A stretch of DNA of 64,000 nucleotides from Methanomicrobiales archaeon (GTDB lineage Archaea; Halobacteriota; Methanomicrobia; Methanomicrobiales; Methanospirillaceae): contig JAAYCY010000030.1 of the NCBI GenBank assembly GCA_012729535.1, forward strand, positions 26,069-90,068. Reading direction: 5' to 3'. Positions 9,354-17,876 of the stretch are shown one piece after another. Position numbers and translations under genes: made by a program. Numbering within the stretch: the stretch's first letter is position 1; each line of letters begins with the position of its first letter. Under the pieces are notes generated by a model. That model saw only the letters and a list, made by a program, of their open reading frames with translations, searched no databases and had not been told where the DNA came from.

Positions 9354-10100
9354 TTATGAAATCTGGTATCCAACCGAAACCCGTGCGGTGACTTCAACCG
9401 CTCCAGGTTCAATTGGTGTTGCAGGCGCTGCTGCTTTGAGACTGGAAACTCCATAATCCTGGTTAAAATAGACTGGTGGCTGATAACCCTCGTCAACGGT
9501 TACTTCATGGACATCACCCAGGGTTTTACCCATGGCTGTAATAACCGAATCAGCGTCATTTCTTGCTTTTCTTACCGCAATATCCAATGCTTCCTTGCGG
9601 AGTTCAGCGGTTTTCTCCTGGCTTAAAGTGAATTTAAGGGAATTAACTGAGTTTGCACCATGAGACACAGCAATATCGATGATATCTCCTACCCGGTCAA
9701 TTTTTTCTGTCTCAATGGAGATGGTATTTGATACCTGGTAGATGGTAACATCCTTACCATACTTTTCTTTTAATGCATCATCCGGGTAGTAGACTTCTGA
9801 GATAGAATATGAAGTCGTCCCGATTTCGTTCCCGGCCAGGTTTCCTTTAGAGGTATCACGCAGGGCCGACATCACGGCATCCATTTTTCTTGCATTTTCT
9901 TTTTGTGCGGCCTTTACATCAGGATCTTTTGTTACTACCGTCAGTTCAATCTCCACGCGGTCAGGAGAAGCCTTTATAGTCCCGCTTCCGGTGACGTGAA
10001 TAAGAGGAATTTTATCACTGGTGGATTCTGCATGTACCGGAAGGATGCACATGAAAAGCATACTCACCAAAATTACAGGTATGAATGTCCGAAGGTTCAT
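9354..10100 (-). CDS. Exported SIMPL-domain (DUF541) protein
   Basis: This 248-residue protein has a signal peptide (residues 1-24, ending PVHAES). A SIMPL/DUF541 domain follows, beginning with the family hallmark VTGSGTIKASPDRVEIELTV and containing the ISVSHGANSVNSLKF-type region (here IAVSHGANSVNSL). Members form periplasmic or extracellular beta/alpha oligomers of unclear function, linked to stress resistance in bacteria. The start lies only 12 bases from the GTG of the divergent winged-helix gene at 10113, so both are probably transcribed with very short or no leaders. Confidence 0.88.
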   Translation of the reverse strand: MNLRTFIPVILVSMLFMCILPVHAESTSDKIPLIHVTGSGTIKASPDRVEIELTVVTKDPDVKAAQKENARKMDAVMSALRDTSKGNLAGNEIGTTSYSISEVYYPDDALKEKYGKDVTIYQVSNTISIETEKIDRVGDIIDIAVSHGANSVNSLKFTLSQEKTAELRKEALDIAVRKARNDADSVITAMGKTLGDVHEVTVDEGYQPPVYFNQDYGVSSLKAAAPATPIEPGAVEVTARVSVGYQIS

Positions 10101-10112
10101 AGTACCTGAATT

Positions 10113-10490
10113 GTGTTTTTTCGTAATACCCTTTCCGATGACTTTGAAAAACTTGAGAGTTATTCAATAGAAGGACTCAAGGGTTTTCAGTTGAAAGATG
10201 TACGAACCGTGAGAGACGAGGAGACTGACTGGGCTGTATATCACTACATAACGGCAAATAAGGGATGTAACATGGATATGCTCCTTGAATGGACTGGCCT
10301 GGATCCTGTGGTTATTACCTCCTCTTTAAACAGGCTTACTCGGTATTGCCTGGTAGATTGCAGGGAGGATGCTTATTTTGCCTGCAATATTACCGAGATA
10401 ATTATGAAAAATCAGATTAAGGGATTATTATCAGACGGGCTTGAATTATCAGGTGGAGTGATCAGGTATAATCCTGATACTGAGGGATAA
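10113..10490 (+). CDS. Winged-helix (HTH) domain protein heading the aTrm56-TFE operon
   Basis: This 125-residue protein has a GTG start. Residues about 35-90 look like a winged helix: helix, [21 protein letters not shown], then the recognition-like helix [18 protein letters not shown]. No ligand or kinase domain is present. It ends one base before the aTrm56 start, so it is co-transcribed with it. It could be a regulator or a structural nucleic-acid-binding protein; no further function is visible. The unusually short gap to the divergent SIMPL gene makes the exact start uncertain. Confidence 0.65.
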   Translation: MFFRNTLSDDFEKLESYSIEGLKGFQLKDVRTVRDEETDWAVYHYITANKGCNMDMLLEWTGLDPVVITSSLNRLTRYCLVDCREDAYFACNITEIIMKNQIKGLLSDGLELSGGVIRYNPDTEG

Positions 10491-10491
10491 A

Positions 10492-11007
10492 ATGATTGTA
10501 GTCTTAAGAATTGGTCACCGGCCACAGCGCGACATGCGGGTTACGACTCATGTCGGACTTGCTGCACGGGCATTAGGTGCGTCAGGTATGTACATAGCAT
10601 CTGATGATAAAGGGGTCGCTGAGAGTATCCGGGACGTTGTGACCAGGTTTGGTGGAGATTTTTTTGTTGAAGACAAGGTTAAGTGGAACTCATGCATCAA
10701 ACAATGGAAGCGTGAAGGCGGCTGTGTGGTCCATCTGACCATGTTTGGTCAGAACCTTCCGGATGTTGAGAGTGAAATTAAGTCCAGGGAAAAAATTATG
10801 GTCATTGTAGGAGCTGAAAAAGTTCCCGGGGAGATATATGAGCTCGCAGATTATAATGTTGCAGTGACTAACCAGCCCCATTCAGAGATTGCGGGCCTTG
10901 CGGTTTTTTTAGATCATATCGCTCCAAATGCATTACACCGGGAATTTCCGAATGCCAGGGTTCGTGTGTACCCTAATCCTTGTGGAAAAACGGTGGAAGA
11001 ACTCTGA
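10492..11007 (+). CDS. trm56: tRNA (cytidine(56)-2'-O)-methyltransferase aTrm56
   Basis: This 171-residue protein is a member of the archaeal SPOUT family that 2'-O-methylates C56 in the T-loop of tRNA using S-adenosylmethionine. Its start [20 protein letters not shown] is characteristic, with the conserved basic stretch and TTHVGL. The trefoil-knot region is seen as [40 protein letters not shown] split over residues about 101-142. The family is archaea-specific, which supports the domain assignment of the window. It overlaps the following ATP-grasp ORF by 28 bases if the TTG at 10980 is used. Confidence 0.94.
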   Translation: MIVVLRIGHRPQRDMRVTTHVGLAARALGASGMYIASDDKGVAESIRDVVTRFGGDFFVEDKVKWNSCIKQWKREGGCVVHLTMFGQNLPDVESEIKSREKIMVIVGAEKVPGEIYELADYNVAVTNQPHSEIAGLAVFLDHIAPNALHREFPNARVRVYPNPCGKTVEEL

Positions 11008-12080
11008 AGCGGATTCTGGTAGTTGGATTTTCTACCCGGCATGTTGCTTCATCTGCGAAGAGGGCGGGATACGAGGTATATGCAGTAGATCATTTTTGTG
11101 ATGCAGATCTCCGGTTGATAACTTCGGCATACGATCAGTTCACTGAGCTTTTTGAGCTCCCGGTAAAGATTCGGGAGATGTGCAGAAAATATCATATCGA
11201 TGCCATCATTCCTACATCAGGTGCTGAGAATCTCCGGGATCTTCCTGTTCCGGTACTTGGATCCGATCCGGAGATTGCCGGGAAGTACCTGGATAAGAAG
11301 TATACCCAGTCCTGGTTTGAAGGTCTGGGTATCCCGGTTCCTCCTCTTGTATGTCCCGGTGAATTTCCTGCAATGCTCAAGCCTCTTTCTGGATCGGGTG
11401 GATGGCGGAACAGTGTTGTTCACTCGGAAGATGATATTGCAGCCTGGAATGAAAAATTTCCCTCAGAACCATATCTGCTCCAAAAGATAGTAGAAGGAAT
11501 TCCTTCATCAGTCTGCTGTGTCACAGGAGATGGAAAAGCCCGGGCCGTAGCGGTAAACCGGCAGATCATGAGGGATCATGGACCGTATCGGTTCGGGTTT
11601 TCAGGTTCACTTACTCCATTTGACCACTCCAGGAGAGAGGAGATGATCCGGTATGCAGAACATGCCGCTGCATCTTCAGGCTGCCGGGGAGTCATTGGTA
11701 TTGATTTTATCGTAAATGATGGTGCTGTATATGCAATTGAGCTTAATCCCCGGTTCGTTGCAACACTGGACACAATAGAATCGTCAACTGGAGTAAATCT
11801 TGTCAGGCTTCATATCGATGCGTGCCATGGAACTATTCCTAAGTCAGTTCCGGCCCCGGTGAAATATGCAATGCGGCGAATTCTGTTTGCTGACAGGCCA
11901 TTGGTTATTACCGAGGACCTGATCCGTTTTATGCCATGGGTGGCTGATATTCCTGTCCCGCCTGCTCAATTTGAAGAAGGAGGTGCAATAATCAGCGTGT
12001 TTGGGGAGGGTCATGATTTGGTTGATGCAGAAAAGTCTCTGGATACTACTATCATGGTAGTAACCCAATATATACAGTGA
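10980..12080 (+). CDS. ATP-grasp enzyme (predicted carboligase, COG2232-like)
   Basis: This protein of up to 366 residues has an N-terminal Rossmann-like preATP-grasp region ([21 protein letters not shown]). ATP-grasp lobes follow: lysine in [14 protein letters not shown], the LLQKIVEG strand, and the metal-binding end [15 protein letters not shown]-grasp ligases join a carboxylate to an amine or thiol via acyl phosphate; substrate is not readable. Members are found near tRNA and cofactor genes in methanogens, and a role resembling tyramine-glutamate ligase cannot be excluded. The start is uncertain: a TTG at 10980 overlaps trm56 by 28 bases, and a CTG at 11004 would overlap by 4. The next gene overlaps its stop (ATGG/TGA), so translation is coupled. 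Confidence 0.8.
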   Translation: MWKNGGRTLKRILVVGFSTRHVASSAKRAGYEVYAVDHFCDADLRLITSAYDQFTELFELPVKIREMCRKYHIDAIIPTSGAENLRDLPVPVLGSDPEIAGKYLDKKYTQSWFEGLGIPVPPLVCPGEFPAMLKPLSGSGGWRNSVVHSEDDIAAWNEKFPSEPYLLQKIVEGIPSSVCCVTGDGKARAVAVNRQIMRDHGPYRFGFSGSLTPFDHSRREEMIRYAEHAAASSGCRGVIGIDFIVNDGAVYAIELNPRFVATLDTIESSTGVNLVRLHIDACHGTIPKSVPAPVKYAMRRILFADRPLVITEDLIRFMPWVADIPVPPAQFEEGGAIISVFGEGHDLVDAEKSLDTTIMVVTQYIQ

Positions 12081-12601
12081 TGGTTTCCTACGAGGAAATG
12101 CTGGCTGACAAGGCTATATTTGAGTACCTACACCGGATGATTGACGATGAAGGGATCGAACTTATTCGTCGTTTTCCTACTGAAAAAGAATATAGTGATG
12201 AAGAGCTGGCGGAGATAACAGAGATCAACCTGAACTCTGTACGAAATACTCTCTATACATTATATGAGCACAGACTTGCCAAATACCGGAGAATAAAAAA
12301 TAATGAAACCGGATGGCTTACCTACCTCTGGCAGCTGGAACTGGAGAATATGTACGATTCAGTCTCTAAGGATCTTGAGGTTATTCTTGAAAAACTCAGG
12401 CGCCGTTATAAATACGAGAATGAAAATGCATTCTACAGCTGCCAGGAATGTGGGAATACCGTTACTTTTTCAGATGCGATGGACTCGCAATTTGTCTGTC
12501 AGAATTGTAACAATCAACTGGTTCATTTTGATAATGAACCGCTCGTATTTGCATTGCAACGTCGTATAGCAAAGATAGAAGAGAATCTCGGTCATGTGTA
12601 G
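12077..12601 (+). CDS. tfe: Transcription factor E alpha subunit
   Basis: This 174-residue protein is the archaeal homologue of TFIIE-alpha, which binds RNA polymerase and helps open the promoter. A winged helix (residues about 8-85) contains the ITEINLNSVRNTLYTLYEH recognition region. A short coiled linker leads to a C-terminal zinc ribbon with CQEC and CQNC pairs at about 124-127 and 145-148. The length is normal. The start overlaps the previous stop by 4 bases, and the stop overlaps the HD gene by 8 bases, so it is embedded in the operon. Confidence 0.94.
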   Translation: MMVSYEEMLADKAIFEYLHRMIDDEGIELIRRFPTEKEYSDEELAEITEINLNSVRNTLYTLYEHRLAKYRRIKNNETGWLTYLWQLELENMYDSVSKDLEVILEKLRRRYKYENENAFYSCQECGNTVTFSDAMDSQFVCQNCNNQLVHFDNEPLVFALQRRIAKIEENLGHV

Positions 12602-13121
12602 TCCGGGAGACAAATACATACCTTTTCTTATCAAGGCTGGATGTGACCCTGAAGTAATTGCACACTGCCTTGTTGTCCGCGATGTAGCCGTCCAAATCAC
12701 TACTGATTTATTAAATGCAGGAATTTCTATAGATTTAGATCTGGTTGCAGCAGGTGCTGTACTTCATGATATCGGCCGTTCACAAACCCATGGGATGGAT
12801 CATGCTGATGCAGGAGGTATTATCTGTAGGAATCTTGGGTTTGATGATAAGATATGTGGTATTGTTGAGAACCATATCGGAGCAGGTCTTTCTGCAGAAG
12901 AACGGGTAACATATGGTCTTTTAGCGGTTGATCGGATTCCCAAAACTCTCGAGGAAAAAATTGTTGCTCATGCTGATAACATGGTTAAGGGAAAGCGAGA
13001 GATTAACAGACAGGAATTTCTTGCGTCTCTTGATAAATTTCCTGAAGAGATTCGAACCAGGTTTTTAGCCATTGCAGATGAACTGGAAATGCTTAAAGGT
13101 GAAGGAAAAGTCGGGGTTTAA
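12594..13121 (+). CDS. HD-domain phosphohydrolase (TIGR00295-like)
   Basis: This 175-residue protein has an HD metal site: H at about 25 (IAHCLVVRDVA), the HD pair in AVLHDIGRSQTHGMDHA, further histidines in VENHIGAGL, and D in AHADNMVKG. It matches the archaeal family of HDIG proteins of predicted phosphohydrolase activity on nucleotides or RNA ends. It starts inside the tfe gene (8-base overlap) and its stop overlaps the convergent ACT-domain gene by 4 bases. The operon position beside tRNA modification and basal transcription suggests nucleotide or RNA metabolism, but the substrate is unknown. Confidence 0.86.
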   Translation: MCSPGDKYIPFLIKAGCDPEVIAHCLVVRDVAVQITTDLLNAGISIDLDLVAAGAVLHDIGRSQTHGMDHADAGGIICRNLGFDDKICGIVENHIGAGLSAEERVTYGLLAVDRIPKTLEEKIVAHADNMVKGKREINRQEFLASLDKFPEEIRTRFLAIADELEMLKGEGKVGV

Positions 13122-13615
13122 AAAACCAATTTTTTTACAACCGGCAGTTCGCGAAGTTCATCAATAACACCCGCCGGCATTTTTCCATCGGCAATAATGA
13201 CAAGGCGCGGTGACTCTGAAAGGTGTGGATCGGTTACAAAGATCTGCCGCAACCCTATCTGGTGACGAGATAACGTGTGGATACAGGCATCGATAATTCC
13301 TGGTTTACTAGCGTCCTGCGGTATAACTGTTATCACGGAAAGTGACAGATTTTCAGCAATGACGGAAAGATCGGGTGTGACCCGCATATTTATGAATATG
13401 TCTTTGTATGGAGATGTGAGAATGCGCCTTGCAGTTGCTTCTACAACCCGGCGGTCAACATGAAGATTTGCTGCGACCTGCGTTGCTGCTACCGCTATGG
13501 TGTTACAACAGATTTTTCCCTTTTCATTCACGCCAAATCCATTTTCCAGGAGGAACTTGACGACCCTGGTTTGTGAGGGCGAATCAGCAAACCACTCAAG
13601 AATTGCAGACCACAT
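13118..13615 (-). CDS. ACT-domain regulator of amino acid metabolism (COG2150-like)
   Basis: This 165-residue protein has an N-terminal HTH-like region (residues about 10-68, AVAATQVAANLHVDRRVVEATARRIL) and a C-terminal ACT domain (about 85-165, SVITVIPQDASKPGIIDACIHTL). ACT domains bind amino acids. The HTH plus ACT layout is the archaeal COG2150 plan, predicted to regulate amino acid metabolism by sensing an amino acid. It stands alone on this strand, ending against the HD gene. No operator was identified. Confidence 0.82.
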   Translation of the reverse strand: MWSAILEWFADSPSQTRVVKFLLENGFGVNEKGKICCNTIAVAATQVAANLHVDRRVVEATARRILTSPYKDIFINMRVTPDLSVIAENLSLSVITVIPQDASKPGIIDACIHTLSRHQIGLRQIFVTDPHLSESPRLVIIADGKMPAGVIDELRELPVVKKLVF

Positions 13616-13759
13616 ACATCATTTTCTGTTTCTCAATAGTTATAGGAGATACCTCTATACTGGTGATAAAATAGATAAGTTCTTTACATGAGACATCGAC
13701 CTTATTCAGGCACAGAGACAGGAAGTTTTGCCAGTACCTGACTCATGTGAATTTATTGA

Positions 13760-13844
13760 GCGAGGGTATCCGAGCCAGGTCAAAGGAGCAAGGTTGAGGG
13801 CCTTGTCGCGAAGGCGTTCGAGCGTTCAAATCGCTTCCCTCGCA
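13760..13844 (+). tRNA. tRNA-Leu (GAG)
   Basis: This 85-nt class II tRNA can be folded by hand. The acceptor GCGAGGG (13760-13766) pairs with CCCTCGC (13837-13843), and A is the discriminator. The anticodon stem CAAGG/CCTTG flanks the loop TTGAGGG with anticodon GAG, reading CUC and CUU. The long variable arm follows. The T-stem GAGCG/CGCTT (13820-13824, 13832-13836) encloses loop TTCAAAT. The long variable arm agrees with leucine. CCA is not encoded. No intron is seen. Confidence 0.95.
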
Positions 13845-14321
13845 TCTAGACTTTATGTTCAAATCGCTGGCTGTTGTTTCAGTGTAGTGACTTATGGTAT
13901 TTGTATCCTATAGGGACACCCATTGGGGTACTAGGACATAGGATTAAACTATCCACAGTATTCTTTCCGTACGGCGGGAAAGTGTCTGGTTTTTATTTTT
14001 CTGGATAGAATTGACGTGACTGACGAGGAAGGATCCTTTTTTCCATGAAGATTCCCGGGTAACTTCTATTGAGCAAGTCTTGAGATTATCAGGAGATGCG
14101 GGTGTGTTCCTCCAAAATTCAGATTCAGAAACAGGTTGTGAACCTATGGAATTTGCGCCAGATTAGAAATCCGTATCCTGTCAGAATATCTCATTGAGTT
14201 TTATGATATCTTTAAAAATACCGTAAATTATAAAATAAACCCATAACTGATGTTTCTGTCATAACAAATGAGAAACAATATTGCGGTGTGAATTAGTAAT
14301 TACTTAAGGTGAAGTTACCGG
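13845..14321. other. Intergenic region downstream of tRNA-Leu, no gene seen
   Basis: About 480 bases between the tRNA and the next ORF contain no coding frame of credible quality. The last 120 bases are A/T-rich (several TTTAAAA and ATAAAATA runs near 14210-14240) and probably hold the promoter of the exported protein at 14322. Confidence 0.5.
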
Positions 14322-14843
14322 ATGAACACGTATAAGATACTATCAACTCTGTTCATTATCATTATTCTCATTTCCTTTGTTCAGGCGGCAGATGATAACC
14401 TGACAAACGGTTCACCTTTGGTATTTTCTGCACCCATTCCCTCTCCTGATCACCTGTATGCCATGAGCCATGATTACGTATTACAAAAAGTAACACTTAG
14501 TGGAGATTATACGTATACACGGCCGGGAAGGTCTGTTACTCCCAGGATTGTGATATTTAACCCGGGAGGAGATGATACGGCTTTCGGAGATGTGCCAGTT
14601 GAAGCATGGCTTGGGGAAACGCAGTTAATTCCTGTCGATGGATCCTTTACTCCATTAAAAGGAGGAAAATCTGCCATGTACACCCTGAGGTACATGATTC
14701 CCCATGACATCCCTCTTATGCCCTGTCACCTGACCCTGAAAATTGATCCCTGGAACATTAGGGGAGAAAAAGGCAATGGTATAAATGAACTTACGACCCT
14801 GGCCCTGGTTGCTTTTGATGACCGGGAATTTAAAAAATTATGA
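14322..14843 (+). CDS. Exported protein with CARDB-like beta-sandwich
   Basis: This 173-residue protein has a signal peptide (residues 1-23, ending FVQAADD). The remainder is rich in beta strands, with a pattern seen in CARDB/Ig-like adhesion modules (YTYTRPGRSVTPRIVIFNPGG, SAMYTLRYMIPHDIPLMPC). There is no membrane anchor, so it is probably secreted or associated with the surface. Function unknown. It converges on the PP2C gene (7 bases between stops). Confidence 0.68.
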   Translation: MNTYKILSTLFIIIILISFVQAADDNLTNGSPLVFSAPIPSPDHLYAMSHDYVLQKVTLSGDYTYTRPGRSVTPRIVIFNPGGDDTAFGDVPVEAWLGETQLIPVDGSFTPLKGGKSAMYTLRYMIPHDIPLMPCHLTLKIDPWNIRGEKGNGINELTTLALVAFDDREFKKL

Positions 14844-14850
14844 GTTTTCT

Positions 14851-15627
14851 TTAGTTGATATCCGCAATAATTAGGGTAATGTTATCAGGAGCACCTGCGT
14901 CAAAGCAACAATTGACAATCTCCCTGGCAGCTCCTGAAATATCGTCTATCCGGGCAGCCTGTAAAAATTTCTCTCCTCCATAATCCCATATCCCATCAGT
15001 GCAGGCAACAATCCGTGATCCTGATACACGTTCTGTTTTACTTATTCTGATATCAGGAATCCTGGCTACTTTTCCTCCTGAAAGACATGATGTAATCACA
15101 TGTCCAAAGGGATGAGACCTTGCATCTTTTTCATGCAATGTCCCGGCATCGATCATCTCCTGAATGATCGAATGGTCTTTTGTCATAAGCTGCAGGTCTT
15201 TTTTTCCGGGAAAACGATAATATACCCTGGAATCGCCACATGAGAAGAAAAAAACATCCTCGTTTGTAACCAGAACCCCGGCAAGTGTAGTTCCAAGTCC
15301 ATCAAGGGCAGGATTTTCCCTGGCTATTCTGTCAAGGTTCTCCGTTGCTGCGGTAATACAGTTTAACAGTTCGTTCTCGTTAGCAGGGGTAGGAATTATT
15401 CCTGCCATGAAACGTAGCACTTCCCTGCTTGCGATGTCTCCTGCAACACAACCGCCAAGGCCGTCTGCTACTGCAAATATTACCGGTATTGTATCGGTAA
15501 GAATGAGCCTGGGATTGTCCATTACCGCTCCGGAAATGACCTGGTCTGAAACCAGCAGGCTATCTTCATTCCTTTTGCGGTATAGACCGGTATGGCTGTA
15601 TGCAGCAATCTGAATTGAGGAGTTCAT
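14851..15627 (-). CDS. PP2C-type serine/threonine protein phosphatase
   Basis: This 258-residue phosphatase starts at MNSSIQIAAYSHTG; the frame remains open to an upstream ATG at 15720, adding 31 residues that do not resemble the family. Metal-binding PPM motifs are visible: RNEDSLL, FAVADGLGG, the CGDSRVYY strand, CTDGIWDYG, and DNITLIIAD at the end. These enzymes remove phosphate from Ser/Thr using two metal ions and are usually cytoplasmic. There is no kinase next to this copy; another PP2C with its kinase lies at 43.7-47.8 kb. Confidence 0.88.
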   Translation of the reverse strand: MNSSIQIAAYSHTGLYRKRNEDSLLVSDQVISGAVMDNPRLILTDTIPVIFAVADGLGGCVAGDIASREVLRFMAGIIPTPANENELLNCITAATENLDRIARENPALDGLGTTLAGVLVTNEDVFFFSCGDSRVYYRFPGKKDLQLMTKDHSIIQEMIDAGTLHEKDARSHPFGHVITSCLSGGKVARIPDIRISKTERVSGSRIVACTDGIWDYGGEKFLQAARIDDISGAAREIVNCCFDAGAPDNITLIIADIN

Positions 15628-15782
15628 ACTATTGTCCCAGGACCAAGCAGGTATTGAATATACTATATCCATACGGGAAAAAAGACATACCTTTCCGCAT
15701 GTGGTTGCTATATTTTTCATAATCAGTCATACCGGACATATCATCCAGTAAATACATGAAAAAAAGAAGCGGGATCTGAAGA

Positions 15783-16988
15783 TTACATTTCATCACAGGG
15801 GATGTACCTCCCTGCACATACGATATATTGCTTTTTATCACTCCCGGTTACGAGAGTATAGTAGGCTTCCTTGTAAAAAATGCCACTTTCCAATGGGTTC
15901 GAGTATGTATATGTAACAAAACCCGAGCCCTCTTTCATGGCACCAGATACAATTTCATCTCTGTATTGTTTTCCCTGGGCATCCTTCTTCCCTGCCATAT
16001 TCAAGCCTGCATCCCCCGGATTTCCAGCATTAGCAATGAGGGTGACACTGGTATCATAGATATAAACATATAATGAGGGATCATTCCGGTCTTTATAAGG
16101 ATGCTTGCTGTTTTGAATATCTGCCAATGTTCCTGTCGCATCGCGGCTTATGCCATCTGAAGTAAGGTTTACCAGATCGGTGATCAGTTGCCGCTCATGC
16201 GTAAGATTTGCACAGACCGGACCGACATATTTTGCAACAATATGTTCATATGTAGTAAACCCTTCTAATCCACGATCATTTTTCAATTTGTCCAGTTCAT
16301 CCTGGATAATCTGGATTATTTGTGGCTCAGTCTGGTTTGAAAATGCGTAATAATATGTATTGTCTGCCAGTTTGTCCAGGATGTAGAAAGTGGAAGGGTT
16401 TTCTGCAAATGTCTGGATAAGGCTCTCTCCTGGATACTGGGCATAGACCCAGGCATCTGATGTTCCGTCAACCAGCCGTTTTACTGCTTCCTGTGTAGTG
16501 ACGACCTGCACGATGTGTTCTTTTGGAACACCTACACTATTTGCTATGGATACTCCAATATCATCCCTGATAGCAACCACCCGTAAAGTACTATAATCCC
16601 GGTTTTTAGTTTTAAGAGTATTATCTATGGCAAAAAAAACCTCAGGAGACTGGATGATCGGGCCGGCCCAGGAAAATAAGTTTTCCCGCTCTGAATTTCT
16701 AGCAGTGGAAAACAGGCAGGTATTGTTATGGGAAAGAGCAGTATTATATGCATCAGTCCAGGCCATCACCTGAATCTGTTCTGAAGGGAGATTAATTCCA
16801 ACCCTTTCCAGGATGGTAACGAGCAATTCAACAGAGAGACCAGATGGAATTCCGTTTTCGAGGTAGTTAAAAGGCGGGTATTCCTCGGTTACAAACATCA
16901 TGTCATCAGGTATTTCTACTGCAATGGATACTCCGGAACATAGGAACAAACAGCTAAGTAATAATAATCCTGAATAAACAGTCTTCAT
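15783..16988 (-). CDS. Extracellular solute-binding (SBP_bac_3) plus Cache-domain protein
   Basis: Starting at MKTVYSGLLLL the protein has about 401 residues; the frame extends to 17099 but those residues overlap the marker 8 gene and precede the signal peptide. A family-3 solute-binding domain follows (FVTEEYPPFNYLENGIPSGLSVEL). The C-terminal 130 residues look like a single Cache sensor domain (SLYVYIYDTSVTLIANAG, GSGFVTYTYSNP, YIVCAGRYI). There is no transmembrane signalling module and no ABC permease nearby, so a free or membrane-tethered ligand sensor is likely. It is 37 bases downstream of the marker 8 gene and could be co-transcribed. Confidence 0.8.
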   Translation of the reverse strand: MKTVYSGLLLLSCLFLCSGVSIAVEIPDDMMFVTEEYPPFNYLENGIPSGLSVELLVTILERVGINLPSEQIQVMAWTDAYNTALSHNNTCLFSTARNSERENLFSWAGPIIQSPEVFFAIDNTLKTKNRDYSTLRVVAIRDDIGVSIANSVGVPKEHIVQVVTTQEAVKRLVDGTSDAWVYAQYPGESLIQTFAENPSTFYILDKLADNTYYYAFSNQTEPQIIQIIQDELDKLKNDRGLEGFTTYEHIVAKYVGPVCANLTHERQLITDLVNLTSDGISRDATGTLADIQNSKHPYKDRNDPSLYVYIYDTSVTLIANAGNPGDAGLNMAGKKDAQGKQYRDEIVSGAMKEGSGFVTYTYSNPLESGIFYKEAYYTLVTGSDKKQYIVCAGRYIPCDEM

Positions 16989-17025
16989 CAACTGATGGGT
17001 TTTCTCTTCTCCTATAAATATTAAT

Positions 17026-17874
17026 TTAAATGAGGGGAGATGGCTCTTTCTTACCATGAACCGGTAATGATGAATGATACAGATGGATAGGATGGTCAAT
17101 ATCTGCTAATCGAAGCAGGATAAGTTGTTTTCCTGGTTTTGTTAATGCGAATACCGGTACAGTGGATCCAGCCTGCAGGCATGCCTTCGCTCCGCAGACC
17201 TCCCAGACTGCACGTGAAGCACAAGCGGTAATGATATCAACATTCTCTCCTGCTTCTTGTGCATCTGGTATTGAATATCCGGTTGTATGAACTGCTATTA
17301 TGATGGCGCCAGGTTCTACAGATCTGACCCTTTTTGCATCAGCGGGGTCACTTATCGTAACAACAAGGCTTTTGTATCCTGCTTCCTTTGCGGCAATGAC
17401 TCCGGATACCGGATCAAGGGAAGCATTCTTCTGGTCCGGGACAAATCCTCTCCCCTGTATTATTTTTTGAATTACTTCCGGGATGGGACTTGTTGATACA
17501 AGACCAGACATCCTGCCTCCGATTCCCTGTACCATTTTAGGATCAGTTATTACAACCGTTCCTGCACCGTCACAGACAATAACTGCTGCATCGATAAACC
17601 GGGCCGCAAGACCTGAACTTATGAGTTCAGAAGCTCCAAAACCAACAAAATCATCTGATGAGTAAAGGTTCCGGGTTTTCGTGCACATTCCAAACGAATT
17701 GATCCTGTCCTGGATATTTCTTGAGACTGCATCAGAAGTCATCTCATATACCGGGCATGCAAATCTAAGTGCAAGTGGGCATTCACTAATTTTTGGTTCC
17801 TCTGCAGAGACAACAATACCATCCCTGACAACAACCCGTGTTTTTCCAGCAGCTTCGATAATGTGTTCGTCCAT
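17026..17874 (-). CDS. Methanogenesis marker protein 8 (DUF2099)
   Basis: From MDEHIIEAAGKTRVVV the protein has 282 residues. The sequence (IIEAAGKTRVVVRDGIVVS, SECPLALRFACPVYEMT, FVGFGASELISSG, VVITDPKMVQGIGGRMSGLV) matches the family found almost only in methanogens, of unknown biochemical role. An AGATAGGT motif lies just before this ATG, favouring it over the ATG at 17931 whose added residues would overlap the neighbouring gene. It is placed between an exported lectin-like protein and a solute-binding protein, with a 2-base gap to the upstream gene. This is the best single marker for a methanogen in the window. Confidence 0.92.
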   Translation of the reverse strand: MDEHIIEAAGKTRVVVRDGIVVSAEEPKISECPLALRFACPVYEMTSDAVSRNIQDRINSFGMCTKTRNLYSSDDFVGFGASELISSGLAARFIDAAVIVCDGAGTVVITDPKMVQGIGGRMSGLVSTSPIPEVIQKIIQGRGFVPDQKNASLDPVSGVIAAKEAGYKSLVVTISDPADAKRVRSVEPGAIIIAVHTTGYSIPDAQEAGENVDIITACASRAVWEVCGAKACLQAGSTVPVFALTKPGKQLILLRLADIDHPIHLYHSSLPVHGKKEPSPLI

Positions 17875-17876
17875 AC

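Noticed and set aside
13728..13913. Plus-strand 61-residue ORF over the tRNA-Leu gene
   Set aside because: It spans the tRNA-Leu gene and is a chance frame.
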